Assembly (NCBI GenBank): GCA_900239685.1 | Contig: OENT01000690.1 | Span: 2,517 to 66,516 of the forward strand | Direction of reading: 5' to 3' | DNA: 64,000 nt | From: Rotaria macrura | Lineage: Eukaryota; Rotifera; Eurotatoria; Philodinida; Philodinidae | Shown: piece after piece, positions 52,201-63,965 of the stretch | How positions within the stretch are numbered: position 1 is the stretch's first letter | How the letters are laid out: each line of letters begins with the position of its first letter | The notes under the pieces: generated by a model | Seen by the model: the letters and a program-made list of their open reading frames with translations, nothing else | What the model was told of the DNA's origin: nothing | Database searches by the model: none | Made by a program: the position numbers and the translations under genes

Positions 52201-55200
52201 CAACAAGTGAAGAAATAACAAATGCACTAAATAATGTTGATTATAATATAACGCATGTATCACCAAAGTGTGATTGTTGGGAAAAAATGCAAGTATGTCC
52301 AATAGGTGCTGGTGGGCCACCGCCAAGTTATGATACAACACAAACACAGGATAACTTATATCGCTTATCCGGTTATAATATAAGCGACTGGTTTGTAATA
52401 TTAAAAAAAATATGAATAGACTTTTCTCACACATATTTATAATTGAGGGCGTTTTTTACTTTCGTTTAGGTTAGTGAAAACAGAATTTCTTGAGCAATAT
52501 TTAATGAAACGTTTTGGTGGTTTTGAATTTTTACCACAACATGATCTGAATAGTATTGATTTAATCAATCAATCATCAATCAATCAACTAATAAACGTCA
52601 TAAGTCAAACCAAGCAGTCAGCATCAGTGATCGATGCAGCTAAAGTTGCTGATCTCTTTCGTATATATCCACCACAAATTTCGGTAAGCAATTGAAGTCG
52701 AATTCATTGCATTCATATTGATTCTTAGATTACAATTTTTTATAGAACACAGCAATTTTGATTTGCATGATAAGATAAGAATAATGAACTAGAAACTTGA
52801 GTTGAACGAAATTCGATTGTAAAATCGATTTTTATTTGAGGCGCATGTCTGTTCAAAATGATGTAGCAAAATAAGATGAATGCATACTATGTCTACATAT
52901 TTCTATCAAATAATTATCAGCAAAGTTTTTATTCGTTGCATCGTCAACTTATCGCTAGTTAAAAACTCACAGACACTGTAATATTTCGATTGTTTCTAGA
53001 GTGAGACTAATGATGAACCATTCGACCAGGATGCTTAATGAGAAAGAATAGTGTGAGTTGAACTTGTACAATATTCGTACCATGTAAAATAACTATCATC
53101 AACTCAAGCTTTTAAGCTATTTCACAGTGGAGAATTCGATATAATCCTACTATATTTGTTGCTCCACTAGTAATTTATTCGGTATATTTCATTTGACAAG
53201 TGCTGAACAAAGCCAGAGGTTTCTCAAATGTCCAGATCTTGAAAATTTTTGAACCTTGTGATGAAGACCCATGTTGAAAAGCGCTCTCAACATTAAATGT
53301 GTTCAAGTAGGATGCTGACTGATTGCAGTTGAATCTATGAATTCACATTGGAAGAGCTCTGACTATCCGAGAAATATGGCCCATACATTATAGCCGTCGA
53401 ATAAAACAATCGAAGAAAAATATTTTGTTTCTTCATGTCTAGTATCAGATTTCGATTGAAAATACTTCATTGGAACTATTTGCAGCACTTATTGAATTCG
53501 ATTTAGGTCTACCTAATCGAGAATCCCTCAACGGATCCCAAGGGAGTCCCAGAAAAAATGTGAAATCTCGTGGGGGATCCACGAAGGATTTATGAAGGAG
53601 TGCACGAATGCGTTCACCGTTTTCTTTCGCGCATATTAAAGTATCTAAGAAACTCAACATTCAGAAAAAAATGTTTCAGTTGATGCGAACAGATGAAACA
53701 GTTATGATACTGTGAAAGAGTGAACAGACCTCGTAAAGCTTCATATTAGGCCTTGTGGATGTCCTGGGAAAGTTTTGGGGACTCCCTTATAATCCACGGG
53801 GATTCTTTAAGGGATGCTCGACTACGGCTAAAAGTTTCGGTACCTGGCAGGAATTTGCATGCAGGTATACTATGAATAAATTTTAAATCTAGCCATGACC
53901 ATGAGTGCTTTTCTAATAATTATCTACATATATTCCATAGACTGAAAAGATAGAGTTTATAGAGAGAAATTTGTCTTTGTCTGCTTCTAAGGGCTACCTG
54001 AGGTTCGCCAATAGGACTTTCGCCATTGGCGAGAGGCTAATGAACATTTGTCAACATACACCCTGTACTTTAGTCAATTGACAAATATCCAGTGCACTTT
54101 CTCCAATTAAAATGTGACGGTATGGTGTTGATTAAAAATATTGATACCAACTGTATTCCTACCTATGTCGATTAAAACGAAGTCGTTTAATTCCGAATAC
54201 GCACAGAAAATGTTGATAAAACGGAGTCTTTACGGCAACAAATGGAATCAATACGGTTTACCCTCGGTTCCTAACAGACAATATTATCTGAAGCAGAGAT
54301 GCGCACCGATTTGCACCCGTATTGTAAACGGGCCGTATTTTCCCGTTTTCCAAGAATTTAAGGATAAAATACTATGAACTGTATCGTGCTGCATTATTAT
54401 AGTAAACATTCGTAAGCTCACCGTATTACATCCGTTTACCATTTTCATTGAATCGCCTTTTATAATATATTTTTGTTGAAAAATACGTTGTTCATTACTC
54501 TTGTCATTTCAGCAATTTTTTATATGTATTCATTTTTTTAATCCGAAGAGAGCAAAATTAGATACTCAAAAATGAAAATATTTGCATCATGTTTGCAACC
54601 GACTGATGAATTAAATTAAAACACTTTCGGAAACGTTTGTGCAATGAAGCACGGCTCGTGTTTTATTGCTGTTGAAAACTAAAAGTGAAAGAATTTATTC
54701 ATTGTGTGTACGATTGAACTCTTACCTTAAAATCTATTGGATCGATTTCATCTGAAAAATTTAATAAAAGTTGAATTTAATTTCATTATTGAAATAAAAT
54801 GAAATTTATTAGGGACTATTCGTTCGGGAACGAATAGATTCTTAATGCATTATTTTCTAGAAATATTGGTTCGAATACATTTTCAGTGTTCGATATCTTT
54901 ATGCGCGTATTTGCCAAGGCACTTAGTCAATGAGAACCTAAAGAATATAACTAGATCTGATTAAGTTCACACAAGAAAACAAATATATAGTTGTTCCCAA
55001 AAAGGGATGAGAAAATGAATGTAAAATTATTTTTCAACTCTTTACCTACTTCGATGATTACTATCCATGAAATCTTTCCATGAGTAGACAAATTGAAAAA
55101 AATGTGCACAGCCAAGATTTATATATGCATATTTCAGCTTGAAAATAGCTATTTTAATTGAGGAAACTGAGCACAATGATACTTTTAGTTGTATTCGATG

Positions 55201-58200
55201 TCAGTTTAATCGTTTTGTATCCGAAAGCGTGTGACTATTTAAAATTGTTTGTTCATTTTACTATAAAATTTATGATTTATGATAAAAATAGTTAATATCA
55301 ACAAAACAAACACTAAATTTAGTGTGCGAAATTACTGATAATAACTTTGAAAAATACGATAAAAGACTGTCCGTAGACGATGCTCGTTACAGCGTCGTTT
55401 ACTGTACTCCATATATGGTAACAAAAACCCCTTCGGAATTTATTCGTAGGCACACTAAATACGCATAATGGTATACCGAAAATATCGTCTCTTCATAAAG
55501 TTATCGTTTTTTCACCATTTACTGGTGTATATACGGAGTGTATTTTACAATCTGGGTAGTAGCTACTCGTCTATACTGTAGTCATGGTTTTATTCATAGA
55601 TTTAGATTTTATATGAATTAGCTGGCGGATAACAGTTATGTTTAGCATAGTACAAACAGCTCTTTATTCTTCACCTACAAGACAAAAAAAGTCTACTTAT
55701 GCAGCAGCGCGTAAAAGTTAACAAAGTACAGAAATCTTAAAATTTATTTCATTCGAAAGAAAGATCTTCAACTGAAATAATCAAACTCGAATTCATCTCA
55801 TTCGCATTCTCAAGTGTATCACCAGCTGGTGAATAGGTGCTTTGTAATGGATGTTTCATTTATCTTACTCGAACAACCTTTTAATAATGTTAGCTATAGT
55901 TCTTTTGCTTCACTTGCGTATGAATCTTCCACTTCCATTAATAAAAATCGATTCGACTTTCGTCGATTTGTTCTCTCGATATTTGCCATTTGGCGAAAGC
56001 TCAGTGGGCTTTCTTCAATATGTGCCAGGAAAATTTGCCAATTATTGTCGAAGTTCCGGAACCCTGTTTGTAACACTTGATACAAGTGGTCAGAACAATG
56101 ATACTATGAACTTAGCCATGGTACGAATAATCATTTCTATGGTATCATTCACCATACATGAGTGTTTATATTTGGCTTACTAAGTAGAATTACATTGTGT
56201 ACCTGGATGTTAGAATGGATACTGATTTGAGAGCACTATGGAAAGAGACGGTGTATTTTTCAATTTGTATACGTTTAAAGTAACTGAGCATACTTGATTT
56301 TTTACTGCGTAGAATATAATTTATTTATATCACAGTACAAAGCAATCGAACAGTTCACAAAGAGATATTTAGTGGAACAAAAATTGTATCTGTTGTTGAA
56401 AAGAGAGTGATGAAAATATCAAGTGCTTCTGTCTATGTTACTGGGAAAGAAACTCGAAAGACTGACTTTTGCAGAGCACCAGTATGTAACAATTTATCTT
56501 TCCAGGCTACCGAGTATATTGGCAAAATCTGAAATGTGTTCAAAAAAACCCAGGAGGATGATTCCGACACTTGGATCCGATCGGATGCCTCTCTGATCCG
56601 ATCATGTTTCCATCGGACTTTCTCTAATCCGACGAAATCCCATCGGATTCCTGGTTGTGATCCGACATTCGGATCCCTAGTATTGGGTTTTATCGAATCC
56701 TACTATCGGAATCCGATTGGATTTCATCGTATGATTAGACAGGCCTCTACTATTGGGTTTAAATGCTAATTCGTACACAAATAAGAAAATAGATTTCTCC
56801 CGTCGGATCCGTTACTGTTTCCACAACCCGGATTCCCATAGGATTTCATCGGATTGTAGGATCCGATCGGATTCGTTATCGGATTCATTCACCTGGGAAT
56901 TGACAATCAGTGTAGTTTAACTACTAAAAATTTTCGAAAGTTGTTGGATACTCTTTACATGAAAACGGGTTGAATTAATTATTAGAAATCAAAAGAGGAG
57001 TCAGAAAATAGCCACATGAAAATTATTCTCGAAATTCAATACAACAAGATTGAGATAGAATTGTTTGCCAAATACTGCCATACCATCACTATCCTACTCA
57101 ATATCGGGTTACTTAATGATATTCGGTGACCCGAATTCCGATAGAGCTTTTGTTTGCTTGTCGGATTGGACATATTCCATAAGATCTGGCATCGGATTTA
57201 TTCGCCAGAAATTGTGAAAGAAAATGTAATTTTCCGTATTGATTGTCTATAATACAGTAGAAATCAAGTTTTGCAATACAACAATATATGGTAGTCAACA
57301 ACAGCCCCCACCCCTACCAGATCTAAGGTATTATATATTATGAAAATCTGAAAACTTGTAAGCCTATAATCAGTCAAGAATATAGATCAGAACCATGAGC
57401 TTGTCTAGATTGCTTATCAGTATCAAGAACAATAGTGGGTGACAATGATAAACATTTATTTTTCTTTTGAACTTTCTATTTCTCCAAAACAAAGAACTTC
57501 GTGGATTAGTTCTCACATGGAATAACATGATATTTTGAGTGATGAAAGGTTATACACATTATTCGTCACTTATATATATAATCAAATATCATGAATTAAT
57601 CATATATTTGAACATATGTAACTAGACAATTCAATGGGCAGCTTTTTCAGGTAGAAAGCCTTGGTGTATTGAAGTAATTGATGCAAGCTCTCGGGGATCT
57701 GATATATTTTTTTGATGAATTGCATGGAAACACATTTTTAGACCTCTAGGATTATTGGTAGCAGATATCTGGTAGGACGGAGACTTTTATCAACTACCAT
57801 TCGTTTTGCGAAAGGTCTAACGGTTACATGTGAATCCAAGTGTTAAATTTATTCCGTATTTTACGTTAAGAAAATTTATGACTAGATGCTCATATTTACT
57901 AGTTGTTCAAAGCCTGACAATCTTGGACCTAATGAATCGGTATCAATTTACGCTACTTGTTCTATTTCAGGTTTGGTATAATAACAAAGGATGGCCATCA
58001 AGTGTAGCATTCCTAAATGTATTTAATAATGCATTATTACGTGGTCAACTTCTTCAAATAAATTCTTCTATACCCATTGAAGAATATGGTATAACAGCTA
58101 TTAGCCATCCGTTACCTCAAACAAGTGTTGAAATCGATAGCACTTTACAAAATACTATTACTAATGAAGTTGTTACAGCAATATGTGTTACCTTTGCATT

Positions 58201-61200
58201 AGCATTTACTCCTGCAAGTTTTCTTGTTTTTCTCATCGATGAACATGCAACAACATCGAAACATTTACAATTCGTGAGTGGCGTTAAAGGTAAAATTAAT
58301 CGTTCGAATACAATAAGATAAATTCATTTCTCTTTTTTGTTTAGGAATAACTTATTGGTCAGCCAACTTTCTTTGGGATTTAACAAACTATAGTGTATCG
58401 ATGACGTTTTGCATTATTATATTTCTAGCCTTTAATATTCAATCCTATGTATATCAAATGAATTTTCTTTGTTTTTTCCTATTATTATTTTTGTATGGTT
58501 TCGCACTAATACCATTAATGTATTCCATAAATTATTTATTTCAAACTCCATCAACAGGTTTTGTTGTTATGTCGTCAATTAATATATTTATTGGATTAAT
58601 GACAACAATATCAACAATAACGTTACAAAGCTTTGGAGATACATCGAGTTTGGGAAAAGTTAATAATATTTTAACGAAATTATTTTTAATATTCCCTCAT
58701 TATTGTTTTGGACGAGGTTTATTTGATTTGGGTATAACATATGAGACGAACACACTTAGTCTTAAATATAGTTAGTTACTCGTCTAGTTTGCTTTTCAGA
58801 TCTCATAGAAATCGTCGTTTGTTTATTGATTTATTTTTCTAGTTCCAAATTATGTTCCAATATCACCATTTCAATTTAACCTTGTTGGCCGAAGTTTAAT
58901 GTCACTTTGTATTCAAGGTGTTGTCTTTTTTATATTTGCAATACTTGTTCAATATCGATTTTTCATTTCACATCGGTAAGAAAACAGTAACATCAGATTA
59001 ATATACTTTTATCAAATGTCATTTATATCTAGTTGTTGTATTCGTGTACCGAAACATTTATCATCGTCCAATGAAGATGAAGATGTAGCTGAAGAACGAC
59101 AAAGAATTTATTCAGATCGTGATAATATGAGTGGTGATGTTTTACGTATGATAGATTTAGTTAAAGTATGAATGTGAGAAGAGAAAAAGAAGAAGGAAAT
59201 TTTTCTTCTATTATTGATAGATTTATGGTTGGAGCTTTGGAAAAAAATTTCCAGCTGTTAAAAAGACATGTGCTGGTGTTAAACAAGGTGAATGTTTTGG
59301 TTTATTAGGCATAAATGGTTCTGGAAAATCGACTACATTTAAAATGTTGACTGGAGAAATTTCAATGACCAATGGAAATGCATTCATCAATAATTATAGT
59401 GTTGTGAAACAATTAAGTGCGGTTCATCAAAATTTAGGGTAAACACAAAAGATTGGCTGTATGATTATAGATTCCTTTTCTTTTAGTTATTGTCCACAAT
59501 TTGATGCACTTGATTCTTTATTAACAGCACGTGAACACCTTTATCTATATGCTCGTTTACGTGGAATCAAAAGAAAAAACATGTCCTTTGTAAGTTTACT
59601 TTGATCATGGTTAATGGAATTCTCTCAGTCTAGAGCTCTCTCTTGAGTAGCGTGCATTCTGATGAAAGCTAATTATGCGTAGTAGAAATAAGAAGTAACG
59701 AAATCGTTAAGCAATCAAAAGAAAAATATGCAAATCATAAATATGTTTCGGTTCTATGAAATAGGAAAAGTATTTTGACTAAGAACAAAAATGAATCAAT
59801 TTATTTTCATAGTGGAAAAAATTAATGCATCTGTTATACCCTGAAAGAAAATAGCATATTGTATCGAACTATTTATTTTATTAAGTCGAAACTATAGAAA
59901 AAAGTATCGCTAAAATTCGAGACACCTTCTAAATGATAGTTAATGATCAACTGATCTCGTTTAGATTTCTGCTTAAGTAAAAAATTTCGGGCTGGTTCTG
60001 TTTGACACCTGTAATTTTGATAGTATAGACGACGTATTTGTGACGCCTTTAGAACCTATGATTAAATCTTGACCCCAAGCATGACCATGATAGTTGCGAG
60101 TGGCTATAGAATCAGTTGTATTCATCTGTCTTAGTCACAATTATTAGTCAAAATGAGTATTTTGATAATTATATCTATATCCATAGACTCCAAGGCGAAA
60201 AAGTGAATCCCAGTATCCTCTGTATCCCGGATACTAGGATTGGTAAGAAATCTTTGGATCCGTGGTACGATGGGAATACAGATAATATAAGGGATATTCG
60301 AAGAACACAGGAAATATGATGAGGGTGCAAAGGATCATCGAGGCTGTTTTCTCCTGGGTAAAAAAATGATGGAATGAGGTATCCTGAAGCAGGCGAATTG
60401 AAGTTTAGTCTTCTCGTTCTACACTATTTCGCTCAGGCAACTGTCTTGCAAGCATCGAATGAACGTTAGAAAAACGAACAATCAAATACCAAGCAACCTC
60501 TCTCATTATTATTTTGAACTTAATTCGTCATATCACATAAGACTATGCAGTGTACTTGAACACATATGCAAAAATTCTATTCAAATCAATTGATATCGAT
60601 TGAATGTCTTAACTAGTACTAAGTCGGTATTAAACACATTTTATAAATCGTATATAATGTGTATTTTATTGAATTCATCGATTATTATCTTATGTGTCCT
60701 ATATGTATCCTCTGAATTCGCTGGGTCCGGGATGTAGGAAATCCGCCCCCCCCCCTCCTTGATAGAATCATGTAATCTTTGAAAGATAGAAATACATCTT
60801 TAGATTAATAGTGTTAATGTACCCACATTGAATCGAAAGTATTAGGAAAATGTTTGTTTTACAGATTACTGAATGCTTGTTAAAACGACTTGGTCTTACA
60901 CTTTGGGGTGATCGACCTGTAAAACAATATTCTGGTGGTAATAAACGTAAATTATCAACAGCTATTTCACTTATCGGAAATCCATCGATTATATTTATGG
61001 ATGTAAGTTTGAGAATAAAATCTGTTCTACAGAACCCAAATAATTAATAATCAAAATCAGGAACCAACAACTGGCATGGATGCACGCGCGAAAAGATTTC
61101 TATGGAATTGTATACTAGCATTAACTGGTAAAGATCATAAATCAGTTGTCATAACATCCCATTCAATGGAAGAATGTGAAACATTATGTAATCGTACGTA

Positions 61201-61781
61201 GATTTTATGCTTATTTATTTATGTTTTTTTGAATGTATGGACTTTTTTCCTCAGGTCTGGTTATTATGGTTAGTGGAGAATTCAAATGTCTTGGTAGTGT
61301 ACAACATTTAAAAGCGAAGTAAAATGAAGTTTCTTGCTCTTGTTTTCAGAAATTCTTTTTCTTTTATTCTGTTTAAAGATTTGGAGACGGTTATAATATA
61401 ATTGTTCGATCAGATATTAATAGTGATACGGATAGTATTGTTAACTATATGAAACAGCGAATACCAGAAGTTTATCTTAAAGAAGAACATAATAAAATAC
61501 TTCATTTTCGTGTGTCGACAAATGTTCCATTATATAAAATGTTTAGTGTTCTGGAAGAAGCACGACACGAATTAGAGAACGTAATATTAGATTATACAAT
61601 AACACAGGTAACGCTTGATGATGTATTCGTTAATTTTGCAAAAATACAAGAGGAAATTCAAGCGACAAAAAGAAACAACAGTAATGATGAACATAGTTGT
61701 TTGAAAAGGAATATTTTATATAAATTATTTCATAGAAAACACAAAAATATGATTCGTAAGTTAAATGATTCTAGGCTTTAG
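40286..61781 (+). CDS. Full-length ABCA-subfamily ABC transporter, 32 exons, 2,303 aa
   Basis: Predicted membrane lipid exporter of the ABCA1/ABCA4 type. Exons: 40286-40351, 40409-40502, 40555-40690, 41044-41174, 41241-41437, 41504-41686, 41742-41789, 41839-41927, 44945-45790, 45878-46054, 46132-46233, 46288-46408, 47544-47673, 47730-47821, 47881-48085, 48147-48275, 48320-48659, 48721-48905, 49727-49992, 51121-51616, 51796-52390, 52470-52683, 57971-58289, 58345-58770, 58843-58975, 59033-59165, 59221-59438, 59487-59589, 60865-61002, 61061-61193, 61255-61318 and 61379-61781. Every junction keeps phase, totalling 6,912 nt. Order: TM1, large extracellular loop, TM2-6, NBD1, linker, second TM, loop, TM block, NBD2. 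Near the C-terminus VFVNFA (2252-2257) matches the ABCA1 motif. The exon 3/4 junction is the least certain. Confidence 0.9.
41928..44944 (+). other. 3.0-kb intron 8 of the ABCA gene
   Basis: Donor gtaaga follows ...NSMR and acceptor ttttag precedes [10 protein letters not shown], preserving phase 2. The interior contains a degenerate tandem repeat at 43510-43598 and a related diverged copy of nearby sequence at 44677-44770 (both with 'gtgagaagat' and 'aaaggctcaaa/aaaggactcaaa'). An 88-nt palindromic AGCGC/GCGCT-rich patch lies near 44265-44352. No exon was recognised. Confidence 0.5.
43510..43598. repeat. Degenerate tandem repeat of ~15 bp
   Basis: About six imperfect units of the form ggctcaactgtcgg occur in a row (ggctcaaatgtcgg, ggctcaagagtcgg, gagctgaattgtgg, ggctcaactgtcgg, ggttcaactgtcg, gactaaaacgtcg). 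It lies within intron 8 of the ABCA gene and has no coding role. Confidence 0.6.
45017..45112 (+). repeat. In-frame tandem repeat encoding Asn-Ser-Thr sequons
   Basis: Within ABCA exon 9, a 12-nt unit (approximately aattcaacaaac/aattctacgaat) is tandemly repeated. It encodes a run of N-S-T and N-N-S tripeptides at about residues 338-372 of the first extracellular loop. At least seven N-S-T sequons are present, so the stretch would be densely N-glycosylated if exposed to the ER lumen. Unit-level identity suggests expansion by slippage. Confidence 0.8.
48320..49992 (+). other. Exons encoding nucleotide-binding domain 1 of the ABCA transporter
   Basis: Three exons (48320-48659, 48721-48905, 49727-49992) encode NBD1. 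Walker A is GRNGAGKST (about residues 963-971), the Q-loop is in [13 protein letters not shown], and the signature LSGGM lies at about 1062-1066. Walker [11 protein letters not shown] continues across the 821-nt intron into VDP, and the switch histidine is in [17 protein letters not shown]. All ATP-binding and hydrolysis residues appear intact. Confidence 0.92.
48906..49726 (+). other. 821-nt intron splitting the Walker B loop
   Basis: Donor gtatag interrupts the codon of Gly in DEPTAG|VDP and acceptor atatttag restores it. The interior is AT-rich with no recognised element or exon. Confidence 0.6.
50018..50382. mobile_element. Foldback MITE inside an ABCA intron
   Basis: Left end CCAGGGAAAAATTTTCGCTG pairs with the inverse of the right end CAGCGAACATTTTTCACTGG. 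A second inverted block (atcgattgataattttgatt, then atcgtagatcatgaattaac and catcacttaatattgctact) pairs across 50070-50140 and 50260-50330. The element sits 26 nt after the exon 19 donor in the 1.1-kb intron. No coding sequence and no clear target-site duplication. Confidence 0.7.
56560..56895 (+). repeat. Dispersed GATCCGAT-rich repeat, copy B (most complete)
   Basis: Contains repeated palindromic words ggatccgatcgg and shares ordered segments with copies at 4049-4310 (same strand) and 20465-20720 (reverse). It starts near gattccgacacttggatcc and ends near attcattcacctggg. Non-coding. The nature of the element is unknown. Confidence 0.62.
57105..57215 (+). repeat. Short degenerate relative of the GATCCGAT repeat
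   Basis: The words cccgaattccgatag, cggattggac and catcggatttattcgcca follow the order of the last third of copy B, about 210 bp upstream. Similarity is weak, so this may be an old truncated copy or a duplication of copy B's tail. Confidence 0.4.
59221..61318 (+). other. Exons encoding nucleotide-binding domain 2 of the ABCA transporter
   Basis: Five exons (59221-59438, 59487-59589, 60865-61002, 61061-61193, 61255-61318) encode NBD2. Walker A is GINGSGKST (about residues 1981-1989), the Q-loop is in [11 protein letters not shown], the signature [12 protein letters not shown] is the canonical ABCA form, and Walker B is IIFMDEPTTGMD. The switch histidine lies in [15 protein letters not shown] 1.28-kb intron (59590-60864) separates the helical subdomain halves and ends close to a poly-C tract at about 60746. 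Confidence 0.92.
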
Positions 61782-62909
61782 TTCTATATAAATAATGTAG
61801 TTAAATGAACTATTTAGAATCAACCAAACTTTAACGAGTCACTATATGGTATGTAGTCGTTTTAATCTTTGATATGCTTGTTTTTATTTTATTTTTCTAT
61901 CATTTAGATAATATCTTTCTTTTAATGATATCTTGAAACATTGTAGAAAGACTGTCAAGAATCGTTTGATATTATCCACGCAATACTACAAAATACTCGA
62001 AAGTACAGAAGTTCCTTACTAATGATTTTATATGTAAGTTCAGAGCAATAGAATTAGCGTTGTTGGTTCATAGTTGATTATGCATTAATGAAAAATGAAG
62101 ATATTGTATCTCTTTTAGATATTCGACGAATTCGCTCAACGACAAGTACTCGAGTTAATTTTTCTTTTATTCGAATCGTAATAAACTTGATATAAACCTA
62201 CTGTAGCTTTATATTTGTATCATGACTAGGAACTATATTTTTGTATGAGGGATTTAATAATAAGATGAAATTTAAGATACGATTTTCACACTTTGGCGTT
62301 ACAAACAGCATTACCATTGAATAGCATAGATGTTTGCGTTTCGTGTGTGAAGGGATGTGTGTATATGGTATTACGGTCATCGCCTACATACTATGAAATC
62401 AAATCACGATGTTTCGGAAGAGAAATGAACCGACCGAACTGTTAGAACTTTCGAACTGAACTCATATAAGTGTGGATCGGCAAGAAACAGAAACTGTTTC
62501 CCTTCTGAAGAACGTAAAGGACGTCGAAGTTTATATGATTTATACAGGGAAAATGTTTTCAATTGTCACAATTCCTACAACATATCATCGATTGTCAAAG
62601 CTGTTAAATTTGATTTTTCGAATTAGATGTCGTTGAAGCACTTAACGTGATTTTCTCGAAGAGCAAGGTCAGTTTGAAAAATTGTTTTCATTCAATTTAT
62701 TTTTCGAAAAAGTAAATGGTATTTCATTTTCGCTTGTATTATTCACTTTTGCAATAAAGACTGATTCTGCCAGTGTCCCAGTTAAATCATTATTTTGCAA
62801 GCTAAGAGAATATTTACAAAACAATACCTATATGATAAGGAGAAATTCATTGATATTTATTTTGTAAGAATAGATTCTTAGATACTAGATCGAATTGTCA
62901 TTCAAAGCA
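61782..62909. other. Spacer between convergent genes
   Basis: This 1.1-kb AT-rich interval separates the ABCA stop (TAG at 61779-61781) from the stop of the minus-strand methyltransferase-like gene. It should contain both 3' untranslated regions. No further gene or repeat was recognised. Confidence 0.45.
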
Positions 62910-63965
62910 CTAATCTATTTGCATCCTTGTATCGTTATCGTTGATCATACCTCGATAGGCTAATTCAATAAGGCGCGAAAGGCTGAATTCCAAATGTACA
63001 TTTGATTCGAACTTTTGAGCTTCATTAATAGCTTGTTGTTTAGAAGATATTGGTGCTAGACAAGTTATAGTACCTGAAATAATGACACGTGCATTTTCCA
63101 TTATATTTGTATGAGCCAATAAGATGTTTGATTCATATGTTGTGTGACATGCTTGTGCGAGGCGATCAAAATCATCCATGCCAGGCAGATTAGCGTTTAT
63201 CGCTAGACAACCATCGGGTTTTAGAATACTATTTAAATTAGAAAAAAACTGTTCTTTGTTCATATGAGCAGGCATTGCTTCTTCAACAAATGCATCAATG
63301 AAAATGATATCGTATCGATGAATTGTTTCGTTCACGTAACGGAAACCATCATCGACTATGATCTATTCGTATAGAAACAAAAAGGGATTAGATCACATAA
63401 GTGTATTCAATGTTGAACAACAATAGAGAGAGAGAGAACGAACTTGTAGGCAACCATTAACCATCAACTCAGAGAGGTTGAAATATTCATACGCGAGTTC
63501 AATCACAGTTTCATCTATTTCAACGACATGAATTGAAACTGATGAGAAATAATGTCGAATCAACATAGGCATGATGGCACCACCCAGGCCTATGATCAGA
63601 ACATGTTTTGCTTTTGGTCTACATATAAATGGGATAAAAAATAATTTCATATAAATATCACATGGTCGAAAAGGTTGCCGCAGATCGACAGCTGACTGCC
63701 ATCCGAGCCATCCATTGTTTCCGAAATAGAGAACAAGAGTGTCGTCATAGAAACGTCCTACAGTAACGTTGTAAGCGTCCAAAGATGATTGCCGTTCAGC
63801 AAAAATTATTTGTGGAGGTTCAGAACTGTGATGAACACTAATACACTTTGTTGGTGAACCAAACCATTCAGTGTGTGCTGCAAAGTTATCATGAGGTAGA
63901 GCAAGTGAACAAGGTGCCAATCGATTGTGACCGGCAAATGTCACCCCAGGCAGTATTATTGACAT
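62910..63965 (-). CDS. Spermidine-synthase-fold SAM methyltransferase-like protein (5' end uncertain)
   Basis: Exons 63965-63444 and 63362-62910 join in phase 0 to at least 324 residues. The central part has a Rossmann fold of the spermidine synthase/methyltransferase type: HVLIIGLGGAIMPMLIRHYF (motif I), HVVEIDETVIELAYEYF (acidic motif II), IIVDDGFRYV and YDIIFIDAF (motif IV), then a C-terminal helical part. The N-terminal ~100 residues include an AERQSSLDAYNVTVG strand like the beta domain preceding polyamine synthase cores. Without the diagnostic polyamine-pocket residues I cannot say whether it is an aminopropyltransferase or a METTL13-like protein methyltransferase. The frame stays open from the chosen ATG to the window edge, so the gene may extend beyond 64000. 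The donor is the uncommon gttcgt. Confidence 0.75.

Larger units (their letters stand above)
52684..57970 (+). other. 5.3-kb intron 22 of the ABCA gene
   Basis: Donor gtaagc follows ...RIYPPQIS and acceptor ctatttcag precedes [11 protein letters not shown], preserving phase 0 within the second extracellular loop. It carries two copies of the GATCCGAT dispersed repeat (56560-56895, 57105-57215) and ctgggactccc/ggatccc words near 53.5 and 53.8 kb resembling sequence near 4.7 and 5.3 kb. Short open frames at 55.8-56.2 kb were not recognised. Confidence 0.5.

Noticed and set aside
55814-56183. Overlapping open frames suggesting a small gene
   Set aside because: Two frames overlap with no domain signal and lie within a large ABCA intron; no transcript logic visible.
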